DNA from: Ischnura elegans
Lineage: Eukaryota > Arthropoda > Insecta > Odonata > Coenagrionidae
Direction: 5' to 3'
DNA: 64,000 nt
Assembly (NCBI RefSeq): GCF_921293095.1
Contig: NC_060248.1
Span: forward strand, 79,057,243 to 79,121,242
The notes beneath the pieces are model-generated. The model ran no database searches and was not told where the DNA came from. It worked only from the letters and a program-made list of their open reading frames with translations. The stretch's first letter is position 1. Every line of letters begins with the position of its first letter. This document shows positions 22,711-35,104 of this stretch, piece by piece. Made by a program: the position numbers and the translations under genes.

Positions 22711-23386
22711 TGGTTTCAGTAATGAACTACAAAAGAGATTCCCTAACGAGGTGAGGCGTAGAATATAACACTAACGATTTGGGTGAAAATTACAGCATGT
22801 TAAAGGTGTAAAAGAAAAAAAAAGTAAGCGTGAAATATTTATAGCTGAAAATGTCATTCCATGTTTATGTGAATTAATGGTCGCTATTTGTCTTGGTACA
22901 ATTTGTGGAGGTAGTGAGGCAGTCTCTGGGATGTCTCCTTGGTATGATAAGGGGAGGTTTTACGATATAAAGAGGTTCACTATAAAGAGGTTTGCCTATA
23001 AATTTACATGTAAATCTGACGGGACTGTCGGGGTGGTATGAAGTATGGAGGTTTATAATGTAAAGAGGTTCACTACATAGAGGTTTTACTGTAATATTTA
23101 AAATATATGAAAAATTAATTTTCACTATGAGACCATTTTATCTGATGGTAGGACCAAATATTTAATCAATTTCCAATCAGTAGGATGTCAAAATGAATGT
23201 GGCTGAAAATTTCCTAGAAATTAAAATTAGTATATGTATAAAATTCTTTTTGGTTAGGAATCGTCATAGGTTAGGGCATTATCAAGTCTAAATCCAGTAT
23301 TTGATTATCATCAGAGTTGATCATAGTGACTCTTCCTTTGGCAGGGGGGTAGGTGGGGATGGTGTGGGCAAGAGTACCCTCCTACT

Positions 23387-23650
23387 CAGTGGCACCTACT
23401 CCATGGGGCCTGAGGGGGCTCGAGCCCCCTCAAAAATTTGCTATGGGTGTGAGGAAAAAATGTGTCAGGTTTATTGATTTTCCCCAGAGTGTCCAGATAT
23501 CGAGATTCAAGTTATCAGGGTGCTAATCTTAATTGTATGACTCTTCTAAAATGCTTAAAAAACTTAAAACTCACTACTTATAAAATTTCTCGGGGCAAGA
23601 TCCCTGGTTTGGGCCCCCACAATATTATTTGTAAGTCGGTATCCCTGCTC
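23387..23650. mobile_element. MITE family M5, partial copy, inverted
   Basis: CAGTGGCACCTACTCCATGG, then GGGGGCTCGAGCCCCCTC. At its other side GGGCCCCCACAATATT and GTAAGTCGG match, inverted, the element at 24,232-24,594. Confidence 0.6.
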
Positions 23651-24231
23651 CTACTACCACATATAGCTCTCTTTAGAGCATAAGTTTATTTTAATTTACA
23701 GGTCACTGTCGCATGATGGAAAAATACCTCAATCAGGCAGATGGCCAGCCCCTTCTAAAATATCTGGGTTCCCTCTGATTGGTGTCACTGGAGGAAGAGG
23801 GTATTTTCTAATTTTGAGGTTTCAAAATTAATCCTTCATGACCATTCGATGTTGATACACTCTGATCAGGCGCATACTCAGCATCAAATTTGGGGGAGGG
23901 TCCTAGTCCGGGTCCAAGGAGTATAAAATACCCAGGGAGAGAGGGGCGTTTTTACAACAGGGAGTGCAATGCTCTACATTAAATGCAACTCAGACTTCTC
24001 TCACATTTGGGATTTGTAGCCATGCATTAGCATATGCAATCCCTTTACTCCTTTGGAAAGATTAAAAAAAAAACTATTAAACTAATAAAAATTAAGAATT
24101 TTTGATCAAATTTGGGGGTCATGACCCCTGTGACCACCTGTCTCTAATACTCCCACGAACGGGATCGAATCATGCCTGATTGAACCCATTAGATTCAGAA
24201 TCTGAAGAGCATTCTTAAGAGAAAGCTTAAC

Positions 24232-24594
24232 CAGGGGCGCCGACTTATAAAAAATATTGGGGGGGCCCATATCAGAGGTCTTGCCTCGGGAAGAGGTTAA
24301 ATTCAAAGTCTGTCGCAGTACCGAAACACTACCATGATTCACACCACTTGATTCAGTTAACCTGCTTAACCTTATAATTATTTGTTTCAACACACATTGT
24401 TGAATTTATTTATAAGGTAACTATCGTCAAACATGGGAAATAAAAATTACCAATATATTTTTGTGATTTCACAAAGCATAATATAACTTAATTATTTTCT
24501 TGATTTATTGAGGGGGCTCCGCTCCCCCAAACGAATCTTTGAGGGGGCTCGGGCCCCCTCAGGCCCCATAGAGTCGGCGCCACTGCGCTTAACT
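24232..24594. mobile_element. MITE family M5 (CAGGGGCGCCGACT / AGTCGGCGCCACTG)
   Basis: The left end CAGGGGCGCCGACTTATAA and right end ATAGAGTCGGCGCCACTG are inverted repeats with adjoining G and C tracts. A second internal GGGGGCTCCGCTCCCCC palindrome lies near 24,512. Non-coding. Confidence 0.7.
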
Positions 24595-26878
24595 CCCGTT
24601 TGACCCATCTTTTTTCGTAAAGAATTACTCATTTTAAACTTTGCGCTACCGTCTTGAAATTAATATCGAGTTGCCTGTTCCTCAAAATTAAAAATTATCC
24701 CTAAGTATTTTCTCGTATGTGAATATTTTATGTTTAAGATGAAAACAGATGTTTACACTATTATATCCTGAAAATGTCAAAATTGCAACCTGAATTGTGG
24801 AAAAAAAACAAATTGCGGACCAGTCGATAGATCGAGTGATGCGTAGCAACCGTAGAGCAGCAGATGCTTGGCGGGGTAGGGTTGGGGAGAGAATTGGATA
24901 ATTTATATGGGTGTGATATGAGGTGAAATAATAGGTTGAATCCGAAAAAATAATTTAAAATTTATCTATTCACTCGTAATTAAATAAACTTCTAAAGAGC
25001 AGCGAAAGCTGCCACCCTCCAGAAAGGTGGTGACGTCGACTGCGCATAGTTAGTTGAAAAAAATGTGGCAGGATACGAAATCGGCGGTGGGTTTGGTGCT
25101 TTTGTTTACAGCTCTCTTTTTTTAACTTAACACGTTGATCTATCTTGATTGTTAAGGCAAAAGTTACAAAGACAAAAAGAATCATGAAATACAAATTCGT
25201 ACTCACGTTATTTCGGCGCGTTCGATGCACTTTATGTTGACCCGGGAAGATCAAAGTCCGGCCTTCTTCGATTACGGCGGTTGTGGAATGATAGCTTGTC
25301 GAGATCGGTGTTTTCTAAAGCAATAATATATCATCGCAAAGTGAGGGCCCAAGCATTGTCGCACGAAACCCTTGATGGCAAAAAATAATTAGGTTCCATT
25401 GTGGAATCCTTTGGAGGTGAATTTTTATTATTCGCGACGCGGGGATATCTATTGTTGATAGGAATTTTTGCTCGCAGTGGGGAGTTCTAACAATCCTCTT
25501 GATTTTTAACCTCGGACAAAACATTAGCAAGTTGGAAAAGAAGGGTGGGGTGAAAAGACGGAGGGGAAGTGAGTGTTTTGAACACTCGGACACCTGCGGC
25601 CATAATATTAAATAATAAATGCTATTTATGATCATTCATGAATTTACAAGACGCTCTAAAACGGGTAACAAATTAATAGAAGTGATGGAAAAAAAGGATA
25701 GAAAGCAAAGAATATAGAGAACAACGCAAGATATGGTCAGGTGATTCCGAGAGCACCTATCCTATGGCTCTGCATTTTTCGATAAAGTGACATTTCACAA
25801 TATTTGCCTATAAATAACTATTTATTTAACTTTAAGCATTGTGCAAACTAAAAATTTAAGTGATTTAATAAAAATTTTGGTCTTCCGAAATTATGGTCGC
25901 CACATCCGAATTAACAGCTAATTATCTGTACAGGCAGGATCGGTCTATTGGTCGGCTGGTCGTCAATCGCCGAGGGCCCCGAGTGTAGTGGTCCCCCACA
26001 ACACTTGCGTCTAGCGTGAGTGCTGTAATAAAAAAGACTTAGTTTATTTAAACCCAAGTTTTTTTGCAATTATAAAATTCTACGTTTTCCTTAGTTACTT
26101 TATTTACAACACACTCAGTGTTATAAAAAATAAATTAAATAAAGGTGGCAGAATGTAAAAAAAATGAGAACCTAATGCTTTTTTGAAAAGGATATTCCGA
26201 AAGGCTTTTTTTTGTTTTTTTTTAGATTCCAGAGCAGTTTTAAGGAAAAAATTCACTAAATAGATAACGGAACCATAATATATTATTAAATTTTATAAAA
26301 TGTGAAATTCTAACTTTTCGCAGTATTTTTTCTTACGAAATTTTATTTTTTATCGATATTTATCTAGGTTTTAAGAGCCAGAATAGCGTAAAAATCTATT
26401 TGTCGTAGTGGAAAGTATGAAGGATGATAGGAGTAACTGTGAATAGCTCTAAATATCAATTTTGTTTCCAGCTTAACGCAATCTTAGTTTTATGTCCATA
26501 ATCTGGCAATTTCCAGGGTGAATAGCTTTGTCATAGGCAGATGCCATGAAATTGTCAATGCTTCTCTCAGTGCAGTTAAAAAAATGTGTACAACTTAATT
26601 GTCATTTGCTGCAATAGTAACTTCTTCTTTCTAACCCTTCTAATTAGCCCTTGCAACTGATTAAAATTCCAATGAATAACTTTATTAATCCCAGATACTC
26701 TGTCAGGTAGTGGCAGAAGAAGGGAAGGCCGCACTTAAAAAAAACTTAAAATATCTTAATCTTTCAGGTGGCTCTAAAAAGAAATATTTTATTTCACGAG
26801 CTTAACAACAATGTGAAAAATAATTGATGATTACCTGAAAGCCACATTTCTACGAATATCAGTCCTTAGACGCATTAT
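24595..26878. other. no recognisable gene
   Basis: AT-rich, no convincing exon. The somewhat GC-richer patches at 24,830-25,280 (AGTCGATAGATCGAG, GACGTCGACTGCGC) and near 25,960 (CGAGGGCCCCGAGTG) might be old repeats or a promoter region, but nothing decides this. Confidence 0.4.
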
Positions 26879-26995
26879 CGCCAATATGTCCCATTCCCTA
26901 CATATCACCAAGTTTCCGCGGAAAGTAATGAACTCTCCTCTCCCCCAAAATAAAAGTGATCTTAATCCTTCTCTACTTTCTAGTGCCCTGTCCAT
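26879..26995. repeat. direct repeat, copy 1
   Basis: CGCCAATATGTCCCATTCCC through TAGTGCCCTGTCCAT, repeated with small indels at 27,671-27,780. Confidence 0.8.
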
Positions 26996-27350
26996 CACGG
27001 GACGTCTTGGCGCGGCCATCTCGGCGTATCTCAAGGGCTCAATCCAACAAGATTTGAAATTTATTGGTTAAAGATGCATGAACACCACACGAAAGGTTTA
27101 GTTAATATTGATTTATTTTATCTACCTCTTAAAAAAAGGAAGACACCCGAATTGGACTGCTTGCTTCTGCGTATGATGACATGGTTAAAAAATTCCTCCG
27201 CCCATTACTATTTCTTTTACAAGTTTGGCTTATGATACATCCTCATTAAATTACTTTATACACGGTAAAATATTTTTATTACGCATAATGAGGCAAATCT
27301 ACAAACTACCAGGGTATTTCGCCAAAAAGAAAAATTTAATAACACCTTGC

Positions 27351-27425
27351 CCACTTTCGCGCCAATACGTCCACTTTCGCGCCAATACGTCCACTTTCGC
27401 GCCAATACGTCAACTTTCGCGCCAA
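27351..27425. repeat. 20-bp tandem repeat (nearly 4 units) with E2F-like core
   Basis: The unit CCACTTTCGCGCCAATACGT is repeated at 27,351, 27,371 and 27,391, then partially at 27,411. Each contains TTTCGCGC, which fits the E2F consensus TTTSSCGC. It sits between the two copies of the direct repeat at 26,879 and 27,671. Confidence 0.85.
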
Positions 27426-27670
27426 GTGCCAAGGCATGTGCAAGTGCAGGTTCATCTGGCCCGGTCAGCTGTGACACCAACTCCTTCCTATTGTTGGAAT
27501 AAGCTATAACTCGAAAATATGTCAAATTAGATTGAGAAGTACAGCTTCGTATTTTTATTTTAACTGAAACTTTTGATATTGGTATTTAACGCAAATTATT
27601 ATTTTCATTGATGCATGTGTTTATGTTTTGTACGGTTTCAATAGACATTGCGCATCGTTCGCCAACGTGG

Positions 27671-27780
27671 CGCCAATATGTCCCATTCCCTCGCTAAGAG
27701 GTATTGCATATCACCAAGTTTCTGCAGAAAGTAATGAACTCCTCGCTCCCCCAAAATCTACTTTCTAGTGCCCTGTCCAT
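27671..27780. repeat. direct repeat, copy 2
   Basis: Second copy of 26,879-26,995, same orientation. Both may be ends of a longer dispersed repeat whose limits I cannot define. 27,781-28,478 between this and the next MITE shows nothing recognisable. Confidence 0.75.
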
Positions 27781-28478
27781 TCATGAAAATTATATTTTCC
27801 CTATAGAAATACCAAGACTGTAGCCAGCGGGGCGTGAGAGTAAAGTGTCAAGAGGTACGAATCCCCTTACGTCTGAAATTTTTTTGGAGGTCCCCTGAAC
27901 TTGGTTCAGTTTTCTGGGCACCTATTCGGAGTGAACTCTCCACACCATACACTTCACTCACCCCCCCTGGTTACGGGCTTGGACATTGTAAATGACATGC
28001 AAGACAGACCAACCTCTTCAGAAGTAGTCCCGCTCTCAGGTCCGAGTGATTTCTTGCACCGACTATGTTCTCCTGTGAGGGTAGATAACAGTCCTCGAAA
28101 ATGTTCGGCACCGAAGGAATTCTCCTAGTCTTGTTCTGGGAACATTGACGGTATGTAGCCAGAGGTATCCGTGCATTCTGTTCGCATTGAAAGTGGAGAG
28201 TCTGCGAGGGAGGAGATCACCGAGAAAACTCCCCTAAGCACTGCTCTTTTACCCAGCTAAATTTACTCTGCCCTTGTTTGGTCATGGGTGCTTAGCGTCT
28301 TTCGCTCCTATTTACTTTCCCCTCACAAATTTTGATACTATTTTCCAACATCTTCGCATGGTTATCGCCCCTGCGAAATTCTCTGAAGTATTCTCTCTAA
28401 AATATCCGTTCGACTTGAGTCATAAGCCAAAAAGAAAAAATTATAATCTTTCTAGATGCCTGGAGAAATGTAAGGAAG

Positions 28479-28722
28479 CAGTGGCGTAGCCAAGGGGGTC
28501 CGGACCCCCCCTCCCCCCGAAATATAAAAGCGCAATTATTTTCCTTAATAAAAGAAAACAAATGAATTTCCAAAATATTTTTTTAACAAATGAAGTTTTT
28601 TCGATTGTAAAAAGTGTTAAAACTAGTTTAAACCCCATTACTTAGTGCCTTATTTTTCAAAAATGTCCCCCCTGGTTTTGGACCCCTCCCCCCCCCGAAC
28701 GAAATTCATGGCCTCGCCACTG
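28479..28722. mobile_element. MITE family M1 (CAGTGGCGTAGCC / GGCCTCGCCACTG)
   Basis: The inverted ends CAGTGGCGTAGCC and GGCCTCGCCACTG are each followed inwards by G/C tracts (GGGGGTCCGGACCCCCC; CCCCCCCCCGAACGAAATTC). The AT-rich core shares TTCCTTAATAAAAG and GTTTTTTCGATTG with the inverted copy at 39,529-39,788. Confidence 0.8.
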
Positions 28723-28937
28723 TAAAGAACTAAGGGTCTTGTGCTTAAACCATGTCATCATTGTCTAAGTAGATCAAAAGCACAAGGGTTAGTTGGGCTG
28801 GCACCGTAATTTGGCATGTTGACGAGGTCAAAAACCAGCTTTGGTTTGAGTGGCCTTAAAAGTTAATAAAAAGGTTTATCTTCCTAAAGGTCTTGAATAA
28901 CCAATGTAGAGAACACCCTGGAAGTTTGTCTCACAAC

Positions 28938-29294
28938 CAGGGGCGGATCAAGGATTTCTTTCTGGGGGGCACAAGCAAGACCGTATCCAGGATTTTGTTC
29001 TAGGGGGGGGCACAAAGATACCTTGTAATACAAAACGAACGCAATGATAGTGGGACCGTATTGAAAATCTTGCATATTTTTAATGGGTCTAGGGGGGGGC
29101 ACGTGCCCCCCCAGGGGCGGATCCAGGATTTTTTTCTGGGAGGGGCACAAGGATACCTCGTAATACAAAACGAACGCAATGATAATGGGACCGTATTAAA
29201 AATCATGCATATTTTTGAGGGTCTGGGGGGGGCACGTGCCCCCGTGCCCCCCCCCCCCTGGATCCGCCTATGTGCCCCCCTCTAGATCAGCCTA
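28938..29294. mobile_element. MITE family M3, nested/tandem cluster
   Basis: Three left-type tips (CAGGGGCGGATCAAGG at 28,938; a CCGTATCCAGG variant near 28,980; CAGGGGCGGATCCAGG at 29,112) are followed by two right tips (CCTGGATCCGCCTA to 29,270; TCTAGATCAGCCTA to 29,294). Each unit has TACAAAACGAACGCAATGAT and GGGACCGTATT. Related single copies lie at 33,141 and 56,361. The arrangement looks like one copy inserted in another. Confidence 0.75.
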
Positions 29295-29671
29295 TGCTCA
29301 CAACTTCAATTTTTCTGGTACCGAAAATAATGCAAGTACTTAATTCTGAGCTAAATTATTTTTGCTTTTCTGCAACAACTCATTACATCTTGGAGTAAAC
29401 TTATTAGCTGGTGAGTTATTTCTGATTGGGAACCATATTGGTATGACACTCGGGGTACAAATAAAGTGTTCTGAAATTTTGAAAGTAGAAATATTATTTC
29501 ATCCGAAATTCAACCATAGTTTCTCGATTTTAATTTTTTTCAACACTGTCTGCAGTCTTATATTTAGTAGTAGTGCCATATATTTTTTTTCAGAGTTTTA
29601 ATATATTTTCTGAATGCTACGATATTTTCATTATCATTCAGGCTACCTTAATTGGAATGGTGAGTTTGGCG

Positions 29672-29966
29672 AATGGGCGTACCCAGCGAGGGGCAGGAGG
29701 GGGCAGCTATAAGAAGCAAAAATCGCTAGTCTTTAAGGAAAATAAGACTGGATTGAGTCCATAGTTTTCAACAATTTTTTACCTAATAGTTTAAGACAAG
29801 TAACTAAAATGTTTGTAAGCAAATAATTTTAAAAACTAATAAAGCACTGTTATAATTGTCTTGAAATGTTGATTTCATTCACCTTTTCCATGCTAAAACA
29901 TAAAATTTTACAGCTTGAACGATCATGGCTTGCCCTCCCCCCTAGTTTTGATCCTGGGTATGCTCT
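29672..29966. mobile_element. MITE family M2, copy 3 (inverted)
   Basis: ATGGGCGTACCCAG at the left, GATCCTGGGTATGCTC at the right. The interior is the reverse complement of the copies at 11,793 and 12,593 (AATAAAGCACTGTTATAATT, CATGGCTTGCCC). Confidence 0.75.
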
Positions 29967-29989
29967 TGGTTTGGTGATCACATCATAGT

Positions 29990-32690
29990 GCAAAAACCAA
30001 CTTGTTAGCTGCAAAATATATGAATATTGCATGAAGAAGAGGATAGCCAAGTGTGTACAGAAGGTTTCATATGTAGATGACATACTAATAGTGTTAAGGA
30101 TTGGAATGCTACCAAAATATTTAGTCATTGCCCAAGTATATATGCCTACATCAGCTTACAGTGATGAAGGCATTGAAAGGGTATATGAGAATATAGACCG
30201 TGTAATTGAAGATGAGGTGAACTGCTGTAAGATAATAACGGGAGATTTGAATGCTGTAGTCGGAGAAAGGAGAGAAGTACAAAACTTTGGACTGGGAAAA
30301 AGGAACGAAAGAGGGGAAAAATTAATAGAGTTTTGCAGGGAGAATATGTTAGTCGTAGCAAATACCTTTTTTGAAAATCATAAAAGAAGAATATATATAC
30401 ACATGGATAGGGCCAGTAAATAAAATGCAATATCAAAGTGACTATATACTAGTGGTGGAAAGATATAAGAATGCGGTGAAGAAAGTAAAAGGCCTACCAG
30501 GAGCAGATATTAATAGCGATCATGTAGTACCTACTTCTTACGATGGAAGTAAGAGTAAGATTAAATAAATTGGGAGAAACAAAAAGGTTTAGGAAGTGGA
30601 ATATGGAAAGGATGAAACAAATGCAGGAAACTATAGGTAGTAAGTTTGCACAAGCATTAACAGAAGGAAAGGTGCAGGATGAAAACAGTGCTGTGACATG
30701 GGAGAGAATAAAGAATGGCACGTTGAAAACAGCAATAGAAGAGCTAGGATATTATGAGGGAATGAAGGGTAAAGAAACCATGGGTGACAGAAGGAATGTT
30801 AGAAAAAATGAAAGAGAGGAGGACATATAAGAATAAGATAGGAGAATGTGCTTGGGCCATGTACAGGAAATTAAACAATAAGCTGAGAAGGAAAACACAG
30901 AAAGCGAAGGAGAAATGTTATCAATCAAATGTGAAGTTTTGGAAGAATTAGAGAGAAAAGGTCAATATAATTTAATGTATAAGAAGGTAAAGGATATAAA
31001 ATGGCAGGGAAAGAGAGGAAGAGCAAGAATTAGAGAGGTTGGGGATAAGGAAGGTAAAATAGTATACGAACAAGGGGAGGTAAGAGAGAGATGGAAAGAA
31101 TATATGCACAGAGAAAATATATGCAACAGATGAGAAACCTGAAGCATTGGGTATAGAAAATGAATGGGAAGCATAGGATGAATATAAAGGGTCATCAATA
31201 CTGGAGTGTGAAGTGCAGAAGGCAATGAAGGAAATGAAATTTAGGAAGGCAACTGGAGTGGATAAGCTTCCAATACAATTTTTCAAATCTTTAACAGAAG
31301 AAGGATTGAATGAGATAGTGGATTTGTGCAACAAAATATATAATACTGGTAAATGGCCGGAAGACTTCTTAAAGATTGTGATGATACTAATTCCAAAAAA
31401 GACTGGAACGAAAAAAATGTACTGAGTATAGAACGATCAGTTGAATTGCACACGCTGCTCAAATTCTGTTAAAAGTGCTAAATCGAAGGTTAAAAAGTAC
31501 AATGGAAGAAAACGCTGGTGAGGAGCAGTTTGGTTTCAGGCAAGGAAGAGGAACAAGAGATGCCATAGGACTGATGCTTGTTAGTGAGACGTATATAGAA
31601 AGAGGAAAAGGAATAAGTCTCTGTTTTATAGACTTGGAAAAGGCTTTTGATAGGGTAAATTGGAAGAAACTGATGGAAATTATAAATATGAAGAAATAGA
31701 CTGGAAGGAAAAAAGACTAATAAGTGCATGAATTGTGTTTGGGACAAAAGACAGCAGTGAAAGTGAATGAAAACCTGACTGAATGGGCAGAGCTAGGTGG
31801 AGGGGTTAGGCAAGGATGTTGTCTGTCACCAACTCTTTTCAATATGTAAGTTGAAGACATGTTAAGTGAGACATTAGATGAAAAAGAAGAAGGAATAAGT
31901 ATTGGTGGAGTAAAAATAAGATGCATTAGATTTGCTGATGATATGGTGGTTTTAGCCAAGGATACAGAGTCACTGCAGATATTGATAACACAGTTGGAGG
32001 ATGGAATGGAAACATATGGAATGAAAATAAAAGTTAAGAAGACTAAAGTGATGAAAGTAAGCAATGTAGATGGTGTGAGAGTGAAAACAAAAGTAGGTGA
32101 AATAGAGAATGTGCGAACCTACAGCTACTTGGGAACTTTGATAACAGAGGACTGGAGAAGTATGGGAGAAATAAAAAGAAGGATAGGAATGGCAGAAGAA
32201 GTTTTCAAGAAGAAGAAAAGAGTGTTGGGTAACAAGGGACTGGTGAAGTGTTATGTGTGGAGTGTGTTTATGTATGGATCTGAGACTTGGACGATGGGGA
32301 AGAGAGACAGGGACAGGATTGGGACGTTTGAGATGTGGGTTTGGAGGAAGATGGAGGGAATACGGTGGATGGATCGAGTAAGGAATGAGCAAGTGATGAA
32401 CAGGGTAGATGAGGAAAGGATATTGATGGATAAAATAAATAAAAGGAAGAGTAACTGGCTGAGACATGTGCTGAGAGGTAATGGCATTTTGAAGGTTGCC
32501 TTGAAGGGAACAGTGGAAGGGATAAGAAGAAGGGGAAGGTTAAATTAAAAGGTTAAAGCTGCTTGACAGTTTGAAGATGGGAAAGTACAGAGACTTCAAA
32601 GAGATGGCTGGAGACAGGAGGGAGTAGAGATGGCATTGGCGTGAGGGACCTGCCGATGGGCAGGACACTAGATGATGATGATGGTAACTG
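29990..32690 (+). pseudogene. RTE-like non-LTR retrotransposon, frameshifted
   Basis: Successive + strand frames give a 5'-truncated pol. The apurinic-type endonuclease end comes first (VYMPTSAYSD, ITGDLNAVVG, 30,031-30,423; TWIGPVNKMQYQSDYI, 30,371-30,568). Reverse transcriptase follows: KATGVDKLPIQFFK at 31,213; EEQFGFRQGRGTRDAI and LEKAFDRVNW at 31,475-31,699; FADDMVVLAKD at 31,859 on. The C-terminal block is MYGSETWTM ... RKSNWLRHVLRG. The 3' end has a short ATGATGATGATG repeat (32,673-32,684), as in RTE-clade elements. Frame breaks near 30,420, 30,550, 30,830, 31,130, 31,430, 31,700 and 31,850 make it inactive. Confidence 0.85.
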
Positions 32691-33140
32691 CAATAGCCCA
32701 TCGTGCGAATGGTTTGACTCATATATTTGTGTAGAGCATGTAATGGGATTTAAGTATGGATTTAATTTTGAAAGGGGGATTGAAGGCAATTGCGTGGATG
32801 GACATAAGGATAATAATTCAAAAATGCACCTAGAGGTATACAACTGGACGTGGAAGCAAAATCATTTCATTTACTTGGACATAGGATACAAATTCTTTTG
32901 TTTACTTCCATTTATTCCAAATATAATACAAAATGTTATGTGGACTAAGTGGAGAAAAATGTTCATTTAACAAAAATTATAAGCTTTTTATCATCGAAAA
33001 TTCTCTTATGGCATTAGATCCCCCTTTTAGTATAGGCGATTCATGAAAATAAGGAAGTCTAGTGATGACTTGCGGCCATAAAAATTTGTGTTTGCTCTCA
33101 TCACCAATGTTTTTTGCTCTCAAAAATTTATGGTGATCTG

Positions 33141-33300
33141 CAGGGGCGGATCTAGGATTTCTTTATGGGGGGGGCACAAGCGTACCTCATAATACAAAAT
33201 GAATACAATGATAATGGGACTGTATTAAAAATCTTGCTTATTTTTAAGGGTCTGGGGGGGGGGGGCATGTGTCCCTATGCCCCCGCCTAGATCCGCCTAT
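33141..33300. mobile_element. MITE family M3, single copy
   Basis: CAGGGGCGGATCTAGGATTT at the left, CCTAGATCCGCCTAT at the right, with TACAAAATGAATACAATGAT inside and a 13-G run near 33,255. Confidence 0.8.
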
Positions 33301-33796
33301 GGTGAAGGGTGTTTACTGAAAACCAGAGAATCCATTGGGTAACCCTCCGGTTTTTCAGGAGCAAACACCATTGGGAGGATTCACATAATCCACTCTCTGG
33401 GAAAAAAGGATCAGGCAGGGCTCAAACTCTCTGTCTCGGTAGTGGCCATTGAGGTCTTTTATCTTAAGCGCACATTCAGTGAAGGCGGATTTTAATGCAG
33501 CCAATAGTATGAAAGTGTAATGAATTTAATAAATTCATTGAGACGTACATTTGGTAATAAAATTGTTTGTGGTCGTTAAATATGTAGATCTATTTTTTAT
33601 AGATCTTGTTATCTATGGGTGAAATTTATCAGCTAGGTAGAGGTGAAAAAAGGTTATCAGTCGAGTAAGGTGTTCTGATGCAAAACCGATTTTCTCAAGT
33701 TTAAATCTGGGTGAAGCCATGGGGCACTCGTCAAAAATCCCAACGCTGGCACTTTCAGGTTATTGAAATCCCTTGATGAATTTCTAGTACCCTATG

Positions 33797-34290
33797 CCCA
33801 CATCGCACAAAATATCTTCTAGATGTCTAAAAAATATCTAGATCCAGCGGCGCAGCGAGGAGGGGTTTTGGGGGATAAAACCCCCCCCAGAGCTCACAGA
33901 AATTTTTAAGTTAAATCTATTTTACTTAATTGGAGTAATATTGCGTATAGAATAGTGTGATGATTAATAAAATATCCCTCAGAACGCCGTAAACATCACC
34001 ATTTTGATCCATTTATCTTAATTTTTTTCCGGCGGAAGGCCTCCGCACCTCCCGCTTACCCTGGCAGGTATGCAATACCCCCAAACCCCCCAGTATTATA
34101 GTTGCGCCTGAAACCCTCCCTAGCCTTAATTCCTGGCTGCGCCCTTGTCTAGGACGTCTTCAGCTAATGTCTAGAAAATAACTTGTAATATCTTCTAGAC
34201 ATCTTCTAGATATTTAGTAGATATCTGAATGTCCCATTTTCTGTTATCTACAAGATATCTTTGAGAAGATATTTTCTAGACATTCATATT
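33797..34290. mobile_element. E1 element, left end with TCTAGA words
   Basis: Tip CCCACATCGCACAAAATATC, of the CCCAGATAGCACAAG class, preceded by TG. It is followed by repeated palindrome-cored words (ATCTTCTAGATGTCT, TGTCTAGAAAAT, AATATCTTCTAGACATC, AGATATTTTCTAGACATTC). An M4 MITE interrupts it at 33,844-34,147. More of the same words (CTAGTAGATTTTTATGATATCC, TTTTCTAGACTTCTAGTAGATA) reappear at 35,170-35,238 after a hairpin insertion. No right tip of this family was found. Confidence 0.6.
33844..34147. mobile_element. MITE family M4, copy 1
   Basis: CCAGCGGCGCAGCGAGG at the left, CCTGGCTGCGCCCTTG at the right. Its interior (GAGCTCACAGAAAT, AATAGAATAGTGTG, AATAAAATATCCCTCAGAA) is shared with 52,499-52,849. 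It sits inside the E1 subterminal repeats. Confidence 0.75.
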
Positions 34291-34599
34291 CAAATTCAAT
34301 CCATTAGAAAAATTCAGGATAAATGAGTAAAATATAATATTTTTCGGTATAACAATAGTTTTTTTTCAACTGACAGCCTACTGGTGGAGCAGGAGGTGAT
34401 GGTAGGCTGCCTTCTAGGGATTCCTCCTGAATATTGGAACCTCTCTGGCATTCACTTCTTTCTAATGGGGGCTTCCTCCTCCTAGTCCAAATTTGAAGTT
34501 ACCAAAGTAGCTTATAATTTCCTTTTAGATTTCTCAAAGGAGTCTGCAACATTATCAATGAATGTTGATTCAGTGTCTTGCAAAATAGGTCTTGAAGAA

Positions 34600-34790
34600 T
34601 GTTTAATGCAAGTTTTTGCCAACGCATTTATACACCTTCATCAGGGCTATGAGTGAATGATATTTATATGAATAAGTACATAGCTGTGATACTTAAAAGG
34701 TTATGGCAATATTTGTTACGATAGTAAAAAAATTAATTGTAAATTAATTATAAGAAGCAGAGACTAGAATTTTGACATACCTTTCATTCC
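34600..34790 (-). other. possible Penelope-like element tail
   Basis: On the minus strand AGCCCTGATGAAGGTGTATA is followed by AT-rich sequence. CCTGATGAAGG-type signatures follow the endonuclease domain in many Penelope-like elements. No coding part is recognisable here, so this is tentative. Confidence 0.25.
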
Positions 34791-34814
34791 ATTGAATTGG
34801 ATTTGCTTATTGAT

Positions 34815-35104
34815 GGTAACTAAGCTGAGACAGTTTGATACTTCCACTGCAAAAACACTCAACAATCGCCCACCGAATCAAATCCGCTCATCTATTAGCC
34901 CAACAATACGAATCCGCTCAGCTGGCAGTGTCTGGAGCATTAACGCTCATCTCCTATTCCCCAATCTTGGAGGTGAGTGTTTATGCTCCGGACACTGCCA
35001 CCTGAACCGATTCGTATTGTTGGGCTACTACTAGATGAGCAGATTTGATTCGGTCAGCGATTGTTGAGTGTTTTTGCAGTGGAGGTATCGAGTTCATAGT
35101 TACC
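34815..35104. repeat. 290-bp near-perfect hairpin
   Basis: The left half starts GGTAACTAAGCTGAGAC and the right half ends GAGTTCATAGTTACC. The halves pair almost throughout (CCACTGCAAAAACACTCAAC with GTTGAGTGTTTTTGCAGTGG; CCCAACAATACGAAT with ATTCGTATTGTTGGG). The apex is about 34,950-34,980. A 75-bp piece of it (34,910-34,984) is copied exactly at 35,239-35,313. Confidence 0.85.

Larger units (their letters stand above)
19728..23091. mobile_element. pogo/Tigger-like element carrying a gypsy insertion
   Basis: Left tip CAGTAAAACCTCTTTACATC and right tip GAGGTTTTACTG, flanked by TA at 19,726-19,727 and 23,092-23,093. Subterminal GAGGTTCACTATA motifs recur near both ends. The own sequence is about 370 bp left and 380 bp right of the LTR element, with no transposase recognised, so it is a non-autonomous copy. 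Confidence 0.6.

Noticed and set aside
31970-32467. 165-codon minus-strand frame opposite the RTE-like pol
   Set aside because: Antisense shadow of the purine-rich reverse-transcriptase coding strand. The + strand carries the FADD motif and C-terminal block.
33310-33480. Possible tRNA-derived SINE (GGGCTCAAACTCTCTGTCTCGG resembling an inverted B box)
   Set aside because: No matching A box, tail or second copy in the window.
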